Shown one piece after another: positions 24,808 to 33,288 of a DNA stretch of 63,211 nucleotides (the stretch's first letter is position 1; each line of letters starts with the position of its first letter). A program made the translations under genes and the position numbers. The notes under the pieces were generated by a model. It saw only the letters and a list, made by a program, of their open reading frames with translations. It did no database searches and was not told the origin of the DNA. Source of the stretch: JAZDJP01 sp043803805 (GTDB lineage: Bacteria; Planctomycetota; JAZDJP01); assembly GCA_043803805.1 (NCBI GenBank), contig JAZDJP010000013.1, positions 1-63,211 of the forward strand, written 5' to 3'.

Positions 24808-25545
24808 TCATGTATTCAATCGTTTAAATATCCCCTCCGGCACCGCCTTCACCCCCATCATGACGAACCGCCACCACCACGGCAAATAGACGATATCCGC
24901 CCCGCGGTCCACCGCCCGGACGATCCCCGCCCCCACCGCCTCCGGCGCGGCCCACCCCCGTCCCTTCGGAAGGTGCGCCGTCATGGGCGTCTCGACCGGC
25001 CCCGGACGGATGTCGAGCACCCGCACCCCCGCCTTCCAGAGCCGCGCCCGCAAGCCCCCTAAAAATGCCATCATGGCGGCCTTCGACGCCCCGTAAACAT
25101 AATTGGAGGGACGCCCCCGCATCCCGGCGACCGACGTGATGACGGCCAGTGTCCCGCCGCGGTGCGCCTCGAACCGATCCGCCGCCAATAGCAAAAACGC
25201 CATCGCGCTTTCCGCGTTCGTGCGGAAGGCCGTGACCGCCCGGGCGGGATCCGCCTCGCACCCCTCCTGATCCGGCAGAACGCCGTGGGCCATGAGAAGG
25301 ACATCCACGCCGCCCAGCGCGCCGTCCGCCGTGTCGAGAAGGACTTCGTGACGGGCCAGATCGTTGATGTCGAGCGTGACGACCCCCGCCACGTTCGCCC
25401 CGGCCTTCCGGAGTTCCGCCGCGAATCCCTCGAGTTTCGCCCCGTCCCGGGCGGCCAGAAATAACTCGTCCCCCCGCGCCCCCCAGAGCCGGGCCGCGGC
25501 TTTCGCGATGGCGGAGGTGGAGCCGACGATCAAGATCTTCTTCAT
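24808..25545 (-). CDS. SDR reductase, DprE2-like
   Basis: 245-residue short-chain dehydrogenase. Rossmann start MKKILIVGSTSAIAKAAARLW (glycine/serine loop), then NDLARHE, LLMAHG and the catalytic S...Y-x3-K (SVAGMRGRPSNY...YGASK). The lack of a conventional NNAG motif and the C-terminal membrane-interacting tail (WWWRFVMMGVKAVPEGIF) match DprE2, which reduces polyprenyl-phospho-2-keto-ribose to the arabinose form. DprE2 works in a pair with DprE1, whose homologue is the next gene upstream. It is cytoplasmic, membrane-associated. The assignment is by context plus SDR motifs. Confidence 0.75.
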   Translation of the reverse strand: MKKILIVGSTSAIAKAAARLWGARGDELFLAARDGAKLEGFAAELRKAGANVAGVVTLDINDLARHEVLLDTADGALGGVDVLLMAHGVLPDQEGCEADPARAVTAFRTNAESAMAFLLLAADRFEAHRGGTLAVITSVAGMRGRPSNYVYGASKAAMMAFLGGLRARLWKAGVRVLDIRPGPVETPMTAHLPKGRGWAAPEAVGAGIVRAVDRGADIVYLPWWWRFVMMGVKAVPEGIFKRLNT

Positions 25546-25696
25546 AAGGACTCGTTTACGGTTTGCCGTCTCCTTATCTTCTCCGTGAACCGCGGATGAG
25601 CATTTTCTTCATGTCACTTTCCGTGATTCGTGGTTCGCGAGTCGCGAATCGCAGAAACCCGAGTTCTTTCTGCGAAACACGAATGAGCATTCCGTC

Positions 25697-25751
25697 GGGG
25701 GACACGAACCGATCCCTCCGCTTCGCTCCGGGCTTCCGGTTCATGTCCCCC
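25697..25751. terminator. Long hairpin between the DprE1-like and DprE2-like genes
   Basis: GGGGGACACGAACCG pairs with CGGTTCATGTCCCCC (14 of 15) around a 25-nt loop, starting 6 nt after the DprE1-like gene's stop codon. No T-run follows, so it may be an attenuator or an mRNA-stability element rather than a full terminator. Confidence 0.45.
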
Positions 25752-25756
25752 CGGCC

Positions 25757-27046
25757 TCAAATGCCAAGGCGGTCCGACAGGAGCGACCGAAAGACACGGG
25801 CCGCGCCGCTTTTTTCACGTGCCGCCACGAAGGCCTCCCACGCCGGATAGCCCCGGCGGAACGCCTCCCGCCCCATGCGGGCGTCCTTGGCCAGATACAC
25901 CCGTCCCCCGAAATCCCCGACGATCCGGTCCGCCTCCTCCAGGAATTCCATCAGTCCCGGCCGCCGCGGAAAGTCCAGAGCGAGCGTCCAGCCTTCCATC
26001 GGGAACGACAGGGGATTCCCGTTTCCGGCCCCGAATTCCTTGAGCACCGCCAGATACGCCCCGCGCCCCGATCGTTTAATGGCATCGAACACCGCCGCCA
26101 CCGCCCCCCGTCCGGCCGCCTTCGGCGCCACGAACTGATACTGGAGAAACCCCCGGCGCCCGTACAACCGGTTCCAGTTCCGCAACGCATCCAGAGGGAA
26201 GAAAAATTCATCCAGCCCGGCCAGGCGATCTCCCTCCCGCGTCCCATTGTACCGCACGCGGTTGAACGCCGCGACGGAAACCCGGTTGAGAAGAAACCCC
26301 GGGAATCCCGGCGGCACCGACGGCGCGAACGGCTCCGTCCACCGGAGCGCCCCCGCCTCCGCGTGCTCCCCGAGATGGATCACCGCGCGGCCGAACGTAC
26401 GGCCCGGCATGGCATCGAGCCACGCCACGGAATAGGTCGCCCCGCGATGCGCTTCGAGGCACGCAAACATCCCGGCCAGATCCGGCGCCCGCAGGCGCGT
26501 CTCGCGCATGAGAACGCTTTTGACCGGGACCAGATCGAACTCCGCCTCGAGGATGACGCCCGTGAGCCCCATTCCGCCGCAGGTCGCCCGGAAGAGGTCC
26601 GGCCGTTCCTCCCGTGAGCCGGTGACGACCTCCCCGTCCGGGAGCATCACGGTGAGGGAACGGACATGATTCGCGAACGATCCCACCCGGTGATGATTCT
26701 TGCCGTGGATGTCCGCCGCGACACAGCCTCCGACGGTGACGTCGCGGGTGCCGGGGACGACCGCGGGAAACCACCCCGCCGGGACGATCCGCGCGAGAAG
26801 CCCCCCGAGCCGCACCCCGCCCCCGCACCGGACCACGCCGGCCTTCGCGTCGAAGGAAATCAATCGGTTGAAATTCCGGGTGAGGATGACCCGGGCCGCC
26901 AAAGACGCATCCCCGTAGCTCCGGCCGAGCCCCCGGGCGATTCCCGAGAACCCGTCGCGGAGGATGACGCGCAGGACGTCCACGTCCGCGGGCGCATCGG
27001 CGCGGGCGCGTAGCGCGGGATATTTTCCCCACCCGGATAGTTTCAT
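25757..27046 (-). CDS. FAD-linked oxidase, DprE1-like
   Basis: 429-residue FAD oxidase of the VAO/PCMH family. It closely follows the DprE1 plan: ARGLGRSYGDASLA, VVPGTRDVTVGGCVAADIHGKNHH (flavin-contact histidines 114, 118, 119), SFANHVRSLTVMLPDG, CGGMGLTGVILEA, WNRLYGRRGFLQYQF and FGGRVYLAKDAR. DprE1 oxidises polyprenyl-phospho-ribose at C2 before DprE2 reduces it. Lys387 matches the conserved active-site Lys418 of M. tuberculosis DprE1. The position of the benzothiazinone-trapping Cys387 is Ala356 here (GWTLALDFP), so covalent inhibition by benzothiazinones is not expected. The gene follows a membrane protein gene by 27 nt. Confidence 0.85.
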   Translation of the reverse strand: MKLSGWGKYPALRARADAPADVDVLRVILRDGFSGIARGLGRSYGDASLAARVILTRNFNRLISFDAKAGVVRCGGGVRLGGLLARIVPAGWFPAVVPGTRDVTVGGCVAADIHGKNHHRVGSFANHVRSLTVMLPDGEVVTGSREERPDLFRATCGGMGLTGVILEAEFDLVPVKSVLMRETRLRAPDLAGMFACLEAHRGATYSVAWLDAMPGRTFGRAVIHLGEHAEAGALRWTEPFAPSVPPGFPGFLLNRVSVAAFNRVRYNGTREGDRLAGLDEFFFPLDALRNWNRLYGRRGFLQYQFVAPKAAGRGAVAAVFDAIKRSGRGAYLAVLKEFGAGNGNPLSFPMEGWTLALDFPRRPGLMEFLEEADRIVGDFGGRVYLAKDARMGREAFRRGYPAWEAFVAAREKSGAARVFRSLLSDRLGI

Positions 27047-27073
27047 GCGCCGTTGATTTTCACGAGATACGCT

Positions 27074-27994
27074 TCACGATTCACGTTTCACGTCCGTTGT
27101 TATCCGAAGCGGCATCATGACCGACCGCGGCGCCAGGCGTAGCCACGTCATGAGACACCATCCCAGCCCCGCGCCGGCCAGGTGCAGGACGTGATTCAGC
27201 CATGCCCGCTCCCCCGGAAGCAACCCCGCCATCCGAAGCCCGAGGACGTGGGTGGCCTTTTCAATTTCCATGATCGTCACCGCGACGAGAAGACACCCCA
27301 CGTAGAGAAGGCGGATCTCCCGCGAGTTCCACTGCCTCTGGGCCTGCCGGCGATCGGAGAAGAAAAAATACAGGCGCAGGTAGAAGCAGGCGATGCCGCA
27401 GGGGATGGCGAGAATTTTCATATATTGGACATTAATCAGCCCCCAGAGCGTCCCGTCCGACGGGCATCGCACCAGGTAACGCAGGAACGACCCGTCAATC
27501 CCCTTCCACCAGCCCGGCGCCGCGTCGAGCATGATATCGGAGGAATACCGGAAAATCCCGAAGGCCGCGAGCAACAGCGCCACCGCCGGGCACCACCACG
27601 GCGGCGGAGGGGAAGGCTCCAGCCATTTTTTCAGGCGTTGGATCGCGGCCGGATCCGGCGGTTTTCCCGCCGGATTCCCTCCGGGAAAGAGCCGACGCCG
27701 GACGCGCTCCGACTCCCACTGAATCCCCCCCCGGTAATACCCGACGACCCCGAACGGGATGCTGACGAGAATATCCCCCAGCAAATTCAGATAGGTCTCG
27801 TCAAAAGACCGTATCCCCACCACCGCCAGGAGCATCTCCGCGACCTCGCACACCGCGACGAGAAACAACAAAATCAGCATCGGATGGGCGGGCAACTTCC
27901 TCCCGGATCGCCCGACGGCCCGCGCGACGAAATACGGCACCGCCGCGTGAAAAATGGTGAAAATATCGAAGAGCGTGTGATTGAGTTCGAACAT
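27074..27994 (-). CDS. Multi-pass membrane protein of unknown function
   Basis: 306 residues with seven or eight predicted TM helices (LILLFLVAVCEVAEMLLAVVG, ILVSIPFGVVGYYRGGI, ALLLAAFGIFRYSSDIML, LAIPCGIACFYLRLYFFFS, LLYVGCLLVAVTIMEIEKA). A central hydrophilic, proline-rich loop (about 100-140). No recognised family motif. The stop of the URO-D-like gene lies 4 nt upstream and the DprE1-like gene follows by 27 nt, so it is probably in the same transcript. It may be an accessory, flippase or glycosyl-acceptor factor of the arabinose pathway; there is no direct evidence. Confidence 0.65.
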   Translation of the reverse strand: MFELNHTLFDIFTIFHAAVPYFVARAVGRSGRKLPAHPMLILLFLVAVCEVAEMLLAVVGIRSFDETYLNLLGDILVSIPFGVVGYYRGGIQWESERVRRRLFPGGNPAGKPPDPAAIQRLKKWLEPSPPPPWWCPAVALLLAAFGIFRYSSDIMLDAAPGWWKGIDGSFLRYLVRCPSDGTLWGLINVQYMKILAIPCGIACFYLRLYFFFSDRRQAQRQWNSREIRLLYVGCLLVAVTIMEIEKATHVLGLRMAGLLPGERAWLNHVLHLAGAGLGWCLMTWLRLAPRSVMMPLRITTDVKRES

Positions 27995-27998
27995 TAGT

Positions 27999-29132
27999 TC
28001 ATAACCATCCCGTCTCTTTGGCCAGCAACCCCGTATACCGCACGAAATCCGGCCAAGAGACGTCCGGAGGCACGCCGTGGTCGCAACCAGGGATGTACCC
28101 GCCGTCGCGGATGACCGGGGAGAGGCGGAGGATTTCGGTCACGATCGCGTCGCCCCCCTTCGCCATGGCGCGTTTGTCCACCCCGCCCCGGAAGGCCATG
28201 TTCCGGCCGAACCGCTTCCGGAGGGCCGGCAGATCAATCCCCGCCGCCACCTCCATCGGGTCGCAGACGTTGATGCCGGCATCGATCCAGATGGAGATGA
28301 GGTCCGCGGTGTACCCGTCGGAATCCACCGCGTAGAGCGGCACGCCGGCCTTGCGACAGATATCCCCCCACCGCCGCCACACGGGGAGAAGGAATTCCCG
28401 TGACATGGCCGGGGAAATCATGGGGAACCCCTTGTAGGCCATGTCCTCGCTGATGTGGAGCATGTCGGGAACCGCGTCGCGGAACGTGTTTTCGAGAAGT
28501 TTCGCCCCGAAATCGGACCAGAAGGCCAGCATCTCCCGGACGAAATCCGGACCGTCGAGGAACATCTCGCAGAGCCGCTCAAACCCGAGCCACTCCCGAA
28601 GTTGCCAGAAGGGGCCCGACAAACTCACCGAGACGAACCCGTCCCTCCCCGCGAGTTTCCACTTCAACCCCGGGATGTCGGCGGAAAATCGAGCCGGGTC
28701 GTCCGGGTTGTAACGCCGCTTCATGTCCGCCCAGTCGGCGCGGGTCTCCACGGGACACTTGATCCAGCGACGGGTGACAAAGTCAATGGCGCTGCGAAGA
28801 TGTTCCAAGGTGAACTCGCTGCCGATCTCGCAGACATTGCCCTTCCAGTCCTGGACGATCTGGGAGGTGCCCTTGCGCTCGATCACCTTCTCCTCAAATT
28901 CGGGAATCATCCGGTCCACCATCCGGATCCCCGGCCCACCCCTGGGCCACGGGAATTTTCCGCCCGCCTTCCAGTAGGCGTATTCGTGGATGTCGGCATC
29001 CTTCACTTCCGCCGGGAGCCCCTGGGCACGCCAGGTCTCGCGGGTGGATTTCCGGCCACGGCCGGGTTCAAGGGGAATCCGGTCCGGTTTCTGAAACGTC
29101 AGGGTCGCGATGACACGTTCGCGGTTGTCCAC
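27999..29132 (-). CDS. URO-D-like protein (uroporphyrinogen decarboxylase/corrinoid-methyltransferase superfamily)
   Basis: 377 residues from a GTG at 29132 (GGAGG upstream). Superfamily signature: VDNRERVIATLTFQKPDRIPL near the start, and a C-terminal barrel with HISEDMAYKGFPMISPAMSREFLLPVWRR and AVDSDGYTADLISIWIDAGINVCDPME then FRGGVDKRAMAKG. Such stand-alone proteins in catabolic loci are usually methyl transferases to cobamide or folate rather than heme enzymes; no hemE context is seen here. The substrate may be an O- or N-methyl group removed from the glycan, which is an inference. A perfect hairpin (29151-29170) precedes it. Confidence 0.7.
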   Translation of the reverse strand: MDNRERVIATLTFQKPDRIPLEPGRGRKSTRETWRAQGLPAEVKDADIHEYAYWKAGGKFPWPRGGPGIRMVDRMIPEFEEKVIERKGTSQIVQDWKGNVCEIGSEFTLEHLRSAIDFVTRRWIKCPVETRADWADMKRRYNPDDPARFSADIPGLKWKLAGRDGFVSVSLSGPFWQLREWLGFERLCEMFLDGPDFVREMLAFWSDFGAKLLENTFRDAVPDMLHISEDMAYKGFPMISPAMSREFLLPVWRRWGDICRKAGVPLYAVDSDGYTADLISIWIDAGINVCDPMEVAAGIDLPALRKRFGRNMAFRGGVDKRAMAKGGDAIVTEILRLSPVIRDGGYIPGCDHGVPPDVSWPDFVRYTGLLAKETGWL

Positions 29133-29150
29133 GGGCACCTCCAAACCTTG

Positions 29151-29170
29151 GAGCCTATCCGAATAGGCTC
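29151..29170 (-). terminator. Post-stop hairpin (stem 8 bp)
   Basis: GAGCCTAT and ATAGGCTC form a perfect 8-bp stem with a 4-nt loop. On the minus strand it follows the alpha/beta-hydrolase stop codon directly and precedes the GGAGG of the URO-D-like gene. No T-run, so attenuation or mRNA protection is as likely as termination. Confidence 0.5.
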
Positions 29171-31075
29171 TTATGACGCCATGTCCGGTCCCCACGGATC
29201 GACAACCCGGACCCGGCTCCCCAACACCCGAACACAATCCGGCAGGTCGAAATGGCGTAGCGCGCCGCGGAGAAAATTCGCCGCCGGCCACGCCACGAGC
29301 GGCGCGCGCACCCACTCATCGAACGATCGCGGCCCGTTGATGAGCGTCACCGAATCCGCCGATTCATGAAGAAGCCCGGCGAAAAGCGCCAGTATCGCGC
29401 CCTGGCCGCGGCCGGTCACGCGAATCTTTTCCGCGCCGCGATCCGCCAGCAGATCCATCGTCCGGAGGACATCAAAGACGCGCCGGCCGAGGTAACTCTC
29501 GCCGAAGAGAACCCCGTGGCCGTGAAACATGTAATCCATGCCATAACTCGAAGAGAAATCGCCTTCGGGCGCGGACTCGCCGATCCCCCGCGGATCGAGC
29601 GCATAGACCGGACCGGGCTTGGCCAGCGCCTTCGCGTGCGGATTCTCAACGAGGTCCTGTTCGGAAGAGACATGCGGCAGGTACAAGCCGATCTCCTTCC
29701 CAACATCCAACACAAAGGGCGACGGCGCCGCGGGCAACTTTCGCAGAATCGCCACGACGGAACGTTCCGTCTCGACCGCGTACCGGGCGCAGGGATCCGC
29801 GCCATACATCGGCCTCAAGACCCGGTAGTGCGGCACCCCTTTCCGCCCGGGCATGTTGAGGAGACGCGCCAGTATTTTCCGAAGCGCAACGCCGGACAAC
29901 GCCCTTCTTCCCGCAGAAACGGCGTCGGCCTGGGCGGCCAGCAGTTCATAAACCGGCGTTGCCCCCGCCTGGATGACGTTTCCCCCGGGCGTCGCGAAGA
30001 GTTCCTCCGGTTTGAGCGCCTCGGTCTGTTCGAGTTTGGGCCACGCGCGGATACCGGCGCGTCGGCAGAAAAATTCAACCATCGCCTCCTGACCCTCGTT
30101 GTAGTAACCATGATCCTGCGGGCCGATGAAAAGCGCCGCGTCCTTCGCCGGAGCGCCCAACACCCGATAAAAGCGACGAAGATCAGCGTAGGCCTCATCC
30201 AGGCCGCGACGATCGAAGAAATCAAGCGCTTGTCCCACAAGCAAAATCGGCTTGGGCGCCGCCGCGATGAGAAGGTCAACCATCTCCAGCCCCGCGCCGA
30301 CGACGCCCGGAGGGTACTGCTCGGCGTCCGTCGGGACTTCGTTTTCCAGATTGCGCTCGAAGGTGGTGATAAAACAACTCGGCGCGGCCATGGTCAGCCG
30401 GTCCTCGCAGGCCCACAGCCACGAGGACAGGGTGCCGCCGCCGGAATTCCCGGTGACCCCCAGATGCCGCGGATCGATTTCCGGACGCGTCAGGAGATAA
30501 TCGAGGCCGCGAATGCCGTCCCAGACGCGCCACATGCCGTAGTAGTCCGCCAGAAGCCCCATCTGCTTTCCCATCATATTGTGCGCCTGGCAACAGCCCT
30601 CGACGCACCGTCGCTCCGGCAACCGCACGTACTGATCGCGCTCCCCCTGATTGAAGGGCTCGTACATCAACACGGCGAATCCGGCGGTGGCCAGCCGCTG
30701 GGCAAACGCCTGATAGCGCGCCTCCGCCTTTCCGAGTTTGCTGTGGCCGCACGGCCCCAGAACGCCGGGAACGGGGCCGTCGCGTTTCGGCAGATACAGA
30801 TTCGCCGTCACCCAGCAACCGGGACGGCTGTCGAAAATCAGTTTCTCGATGCGGTACGCGGGACGATCCACCACCCCTGCCATGCGGGCGTTGAGCGGTG
30901 TTTTCGCGGGAACCGGGGAGAACGCCCGCCTGACCGCGGCCCGGACTTTCTTCCGGTAGGCCAACGCCTGCGCCGGCCGCCGGATGCGCGCGAACGCTTC
31001 GGCCCGCCTGCGGCGAACGTCGCGAAGACGCTCAACGTAGAAATCCAACACCATGCGGCGGTAATCGTTGTACAT
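29171..31075 (-). CDS. Alpha/beta-hydrolase, acetyl-xylan-esterase/dienelactone-hydrolase-like
   Basis: 634 residues, no clear signal peptide. It contains an alpha/beta-hydrolase core: oxyanion/strand segment GVLGPCGHSKLGKAEA, nucleophile elbow TGNSGGG (Ser211), and FIGPQDHGYYNEGQEAM as the region of the catalytic His. It resembles large prokaryotic esterases of the acetyl-xylan-esterase/DUF-type family often found in PVC-group genomes. The C-terminal 250 residues (a second hydrolase-like region with TGRGQGAILALFAG) look like a duplicated fold, perhaps inactive. It probably removes acyl groups from sugars in the cytoplasm. AAGGAAGG precedes the ATG at 31075; the gene ahead overlaps by about 20 nt if an earlier ATG is used. 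Confidence 0.65.
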   Translation of the reverse strand: MYNDYRRMVLDFYVERLRDVRRRRAEAFARIRRPAQALAYRKKVRAAVRRAFSPVPAKTPLNARMAGVVDRPAYRIEKLIFDSRPGCWVTANLYLPKRDGPVPGVLGPCGHSKLGKAEARYQAFAQRLATAGFAVLMYEPFNQGERDQYVRLPERRCVEGCCQAHNMMGKQMGLLADYYGMWRVWDGIRGLDYLLTRPEIDPRHLGVTGNSGGGTLSSWLWACEDRLTMAAPSCFITTFERNLENEVPTDAEQYPPGVVGAGLEMVDLLIAAAPKPILLVGQALDFFDRRGLDEAYADLRRFYRVLGAPAKDAALFIGPQDHGYYNEGQEAMVEFFCRRAGIRAWPKLEQTEALKPEELFATPGGNVIQAGATPVYELLAAQADAVSAGRRALSGVALRKILARLLNMPGRKGVPHYRVLRPMYGADPCARYAVETERSVVAILRKLPAAPSPFVLDVGKEIGLYLPHVSSEQDLVENPHAKALAKPGPVYALDPRGIGESAPEGDFSSSYGMDYMFHGHGVLFGESYLGRRVFDVLRTMDLLADRGAEKIRVTGRGQGAILALFAGLLHESADSVTLINGPRSFDEWVRAPLVAWPAANFLRGALRHFDLPDCVRVLGSRVRVVDPWGPDMAS

Positions 31076-31095
31076 GAACTTACCTTCCTTCCCGT

Positions 31096-33255
31096 TCATT
31101 TCGATAGAAACCCCCGGGCCAGGACGCGGTTGGCGTAGCACGGGTCATTCCCGGCAAGGGACTCCAGAGTCTCCTTCGCTTTGCTTCCGCCCAGAATTCC
31201 CAAAGCATGAATGATGTGAAACCGGTAATCGTGCCGGAGCGTCTTCAAGGGACGGATCAAATCGGGCACGACCGATGGATCGCCGCAGGCGGCAAGAGCG
31301 TCCGGGATGTAACGCGTCCCGGGCGCCGTGCTCACCTGCCGGTTCCATTTGTCCAAAAGGGCGGGGACGGCCTTCCGGTCGCCGATCTGGGCGAGCGCCT
31401 TGCAAATATAAATCGTCAGGTCCGCGTCGGCATGAGGCAATGTTTTAATCAGCGCATCCACCGCCTCGGGGTAGGCGCCCAGGGCCTCGGCGTTTTCCCA
31501 GCGCGTGATTTTCCTCAACAATTCGTTCATCCGCGTCTTTTCTTCATCGGAAAGAACGCGGCTTTCCGGTTTCGGCTTCTGCGGAAAAAATCCGCCGAGC
31601 GCCATGCCGTCCCCCGCGTTTTTGGAATTCGCCATCCCACCGCGATTCTTGAACGGATCAAACGGATGCGGACACTTCTTCTTGAAGAACATCTCCGACT
31701 CCGCCGCGGAGAGAGACGCGTCCGGCTTCGCCGTCTTTGCGTCCACGAGACGCATGTTGACGGAAACCATCCGGAGAGGCCAGGGAGGGACATTGAACGG
31801 AGCCGACTTGCTGCTGGGAATCTTCAGGTGATCCCCGGAAATCCCTTCGATGTCCACCCTGAAATAGAAAGGGAACTTGTCGGTCGTCTTTGTGACCGTC
31901 ACCGGCTTGTCGTTGACGATGTAGTTGACGTCCAAAACCAGCGCCATGCCCGGAGCCAGATTGTCCGCCGAGACCCGGATGACGTTTTCGCCCGGCATGA
32001 GATTCATGAGACAACGTTTGTTGAGCTGGCGTTTGGCGGTGATCCTCAAACGTCCCATGCCCGTCCGGACCGGACTCTTTCCGGCCAGGAACTCCGCCTT
32101 GACCAAAAAGGCATATCTTGAGGTGACCGACGGCTTTTTCTCCACGTAGGGTTTATTGCCGATATCAACCTTTACCTCCTCTTTTCCAACCGACTGTTTT
32201 TCGAAAAAGATATTCCATGACTTCCCGCCGTCCGTCGAAAAACTTAAAGAACACGTGTCGCCGGGATCACTTTTATAGAGAAGCGCTTCGCATTCCGCCT
32301 CCACCGCCACATACGGCGAGGGCAGGCGATAGATAAAAACCGCCGGTTTCCCGGCCTCGGCGGGATGGAGCGCGGGACCGTCTCCCGCGCCCGTCGAACA
32401 CGCGGTGTTTGCCGAATCCTTCCAGAGCGGTTTGGCGTAGCCCTCGCGCGTCAGATCCGCCTCCAGCACCTGGATCTCGAGTCCCGCGACCGTGTTGTGA
32501 ATGTACTCCTGGAAAAATTCCCCCCCCGTCGACGCATTCCGCAAAATGATCCCCTGACTCTCCCACTGGCGGGTGAGATTCTCCCCCCACCGGAGCGAAG
32601 TCCGCAGAGAATGGTCGGAAACGGGGTCCAGCGCGCGGAACACCGTTCTCTGCATGGCGGGGCATGTCCGGACGCCGACGCGCTTGTTGGCTTCGTCCCA
32701 CCAGAAATAACCGCTCATCGGATCGAAGGCGTGCATGCGCCAGGCGCCGTCCTTGTCCGGATACCGAAGGACCACCGTGCTGTGACCGGAGCTCGATTCC
32801 TTGTAGCCGATGTAGCCGGCGGCCCGCCACAACGCCGACATCGGAGAACTCAAGTTGCCGCAATCGCCGTGGCCATAAACCGTCAGCGACCGATGCGGTT
32901 CGCGCTGGCGCACCGGCTTGTCGAAAGAACCTTCGAAGGCGTGGGGAATCGTATTGCACACGAGGATGCGGAACCACTTCCAGAGCGCGACGGCCTTGGC
33001 CTCGCTCTCGACTTCCGACTCATCCACGCCTTCGATACGGAAAATATCCCTCGCCGTCGTTGCCAGCGTATCGCAATCCGGCCAGCGGTGATTCACCACG
33101 CCGACATTCACCAGGGATTCATCCGGATGAACGGTCGTGTCGATCGCAAACTCGGACGGAAGGCCGGCATCCCCGCCGCCCCCCGCGCCTTCACCGGCGT
33201 AACCCGCAGACGTCAGAAACATCAGCACTCCGGAAACAACCGCAAGAATCCGCAT
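31096..33255 (-). CDS. Secreted transglutaminase-like protein with C-terminal HEAT repeats
   Basis: 719 residues. Signal peptide (1-20, cut after GYA). A transglutaminase-like (papain-fold) domain with the likely triad Cys132 (GHGDCGNLSS), His158 (SSGHSTVV) and Asp178 (MHAFDPM). A middle beta-rich region, then about 150 residues of HEAT-like repeats (ALIKTLPHADADLTIYICKA, VVPDLIRPLKTLRHDYRF). An AAAGGAGG ribosome binding site precedes the ATG at 33255. A peptidase or amide-bond-editing enzyme in the cell envelope is possible; in this locus it could act on glycopeptides. Function is inferred from domains only. Confidence 0.65.
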   Translation of the reverse strand: MRILAVVSGVLMFLTSAGYAGEGAGGGGDAGLPSEFAIDTTVHPDESLVNVGVVNHRWPDCDTLATTARDIFRIEGVDESEVESEAKAVALWKWFRILVCNTIPHAFEGSFDKPVRQREPHRSLTVYGHGDCGNLSSPMSALWRAAGYIGYKESSSGHSTVVLRYPDKDGAWRMHAFDPMSGYFWWDEANKRVGVRTCPAMQRTVFRALDPVSDHSLRTSLRWGENLTRQWESQGIILRNASTGGEFFQEYIHNTVAGLEIQVLEADLTREGYAKPLWKDSANTACSTGAGDGPALHPAEAGKPAVFIYRLPSPYVAVEAECEALLYKSDPGDTCSLSFSTDGGKSWNIFFEKQSVGKEEVKVDIGNKPYVEKKPSVTSRYAFLVKAEFLAGKSPVRTGMGRLRITAKRQLNKRCLMNLMPGENVIRVSADNLAPGMALVLDVNYIVNDKPVTVTKTTDKFPFYFRVDIEGISGDHLKIPSSKSAPFNVPPWPLRMVSVNMRLVDAKTAKPDASLSAAESEMFFKKKCPHPFDPFKNRGGMANSKNAGDGMALGGFFPQKPKPESRVLSDEEKTRMNELLRKITRWENAEALGAYPEAVDALIKTLPHADADLTIYICKALAQIGDRKAVPALLDKWNRQVSTAPGTRYIPDALAACGDPSVVPDLIRPLKTLRHDYRFHIIHALGILGGSKAKETLESLAGNDPCYANRVLARGFLSK

Positions 33256-33288
33256 AGCGCCTCCTTTAAAAAACCATACCGCCATTGC

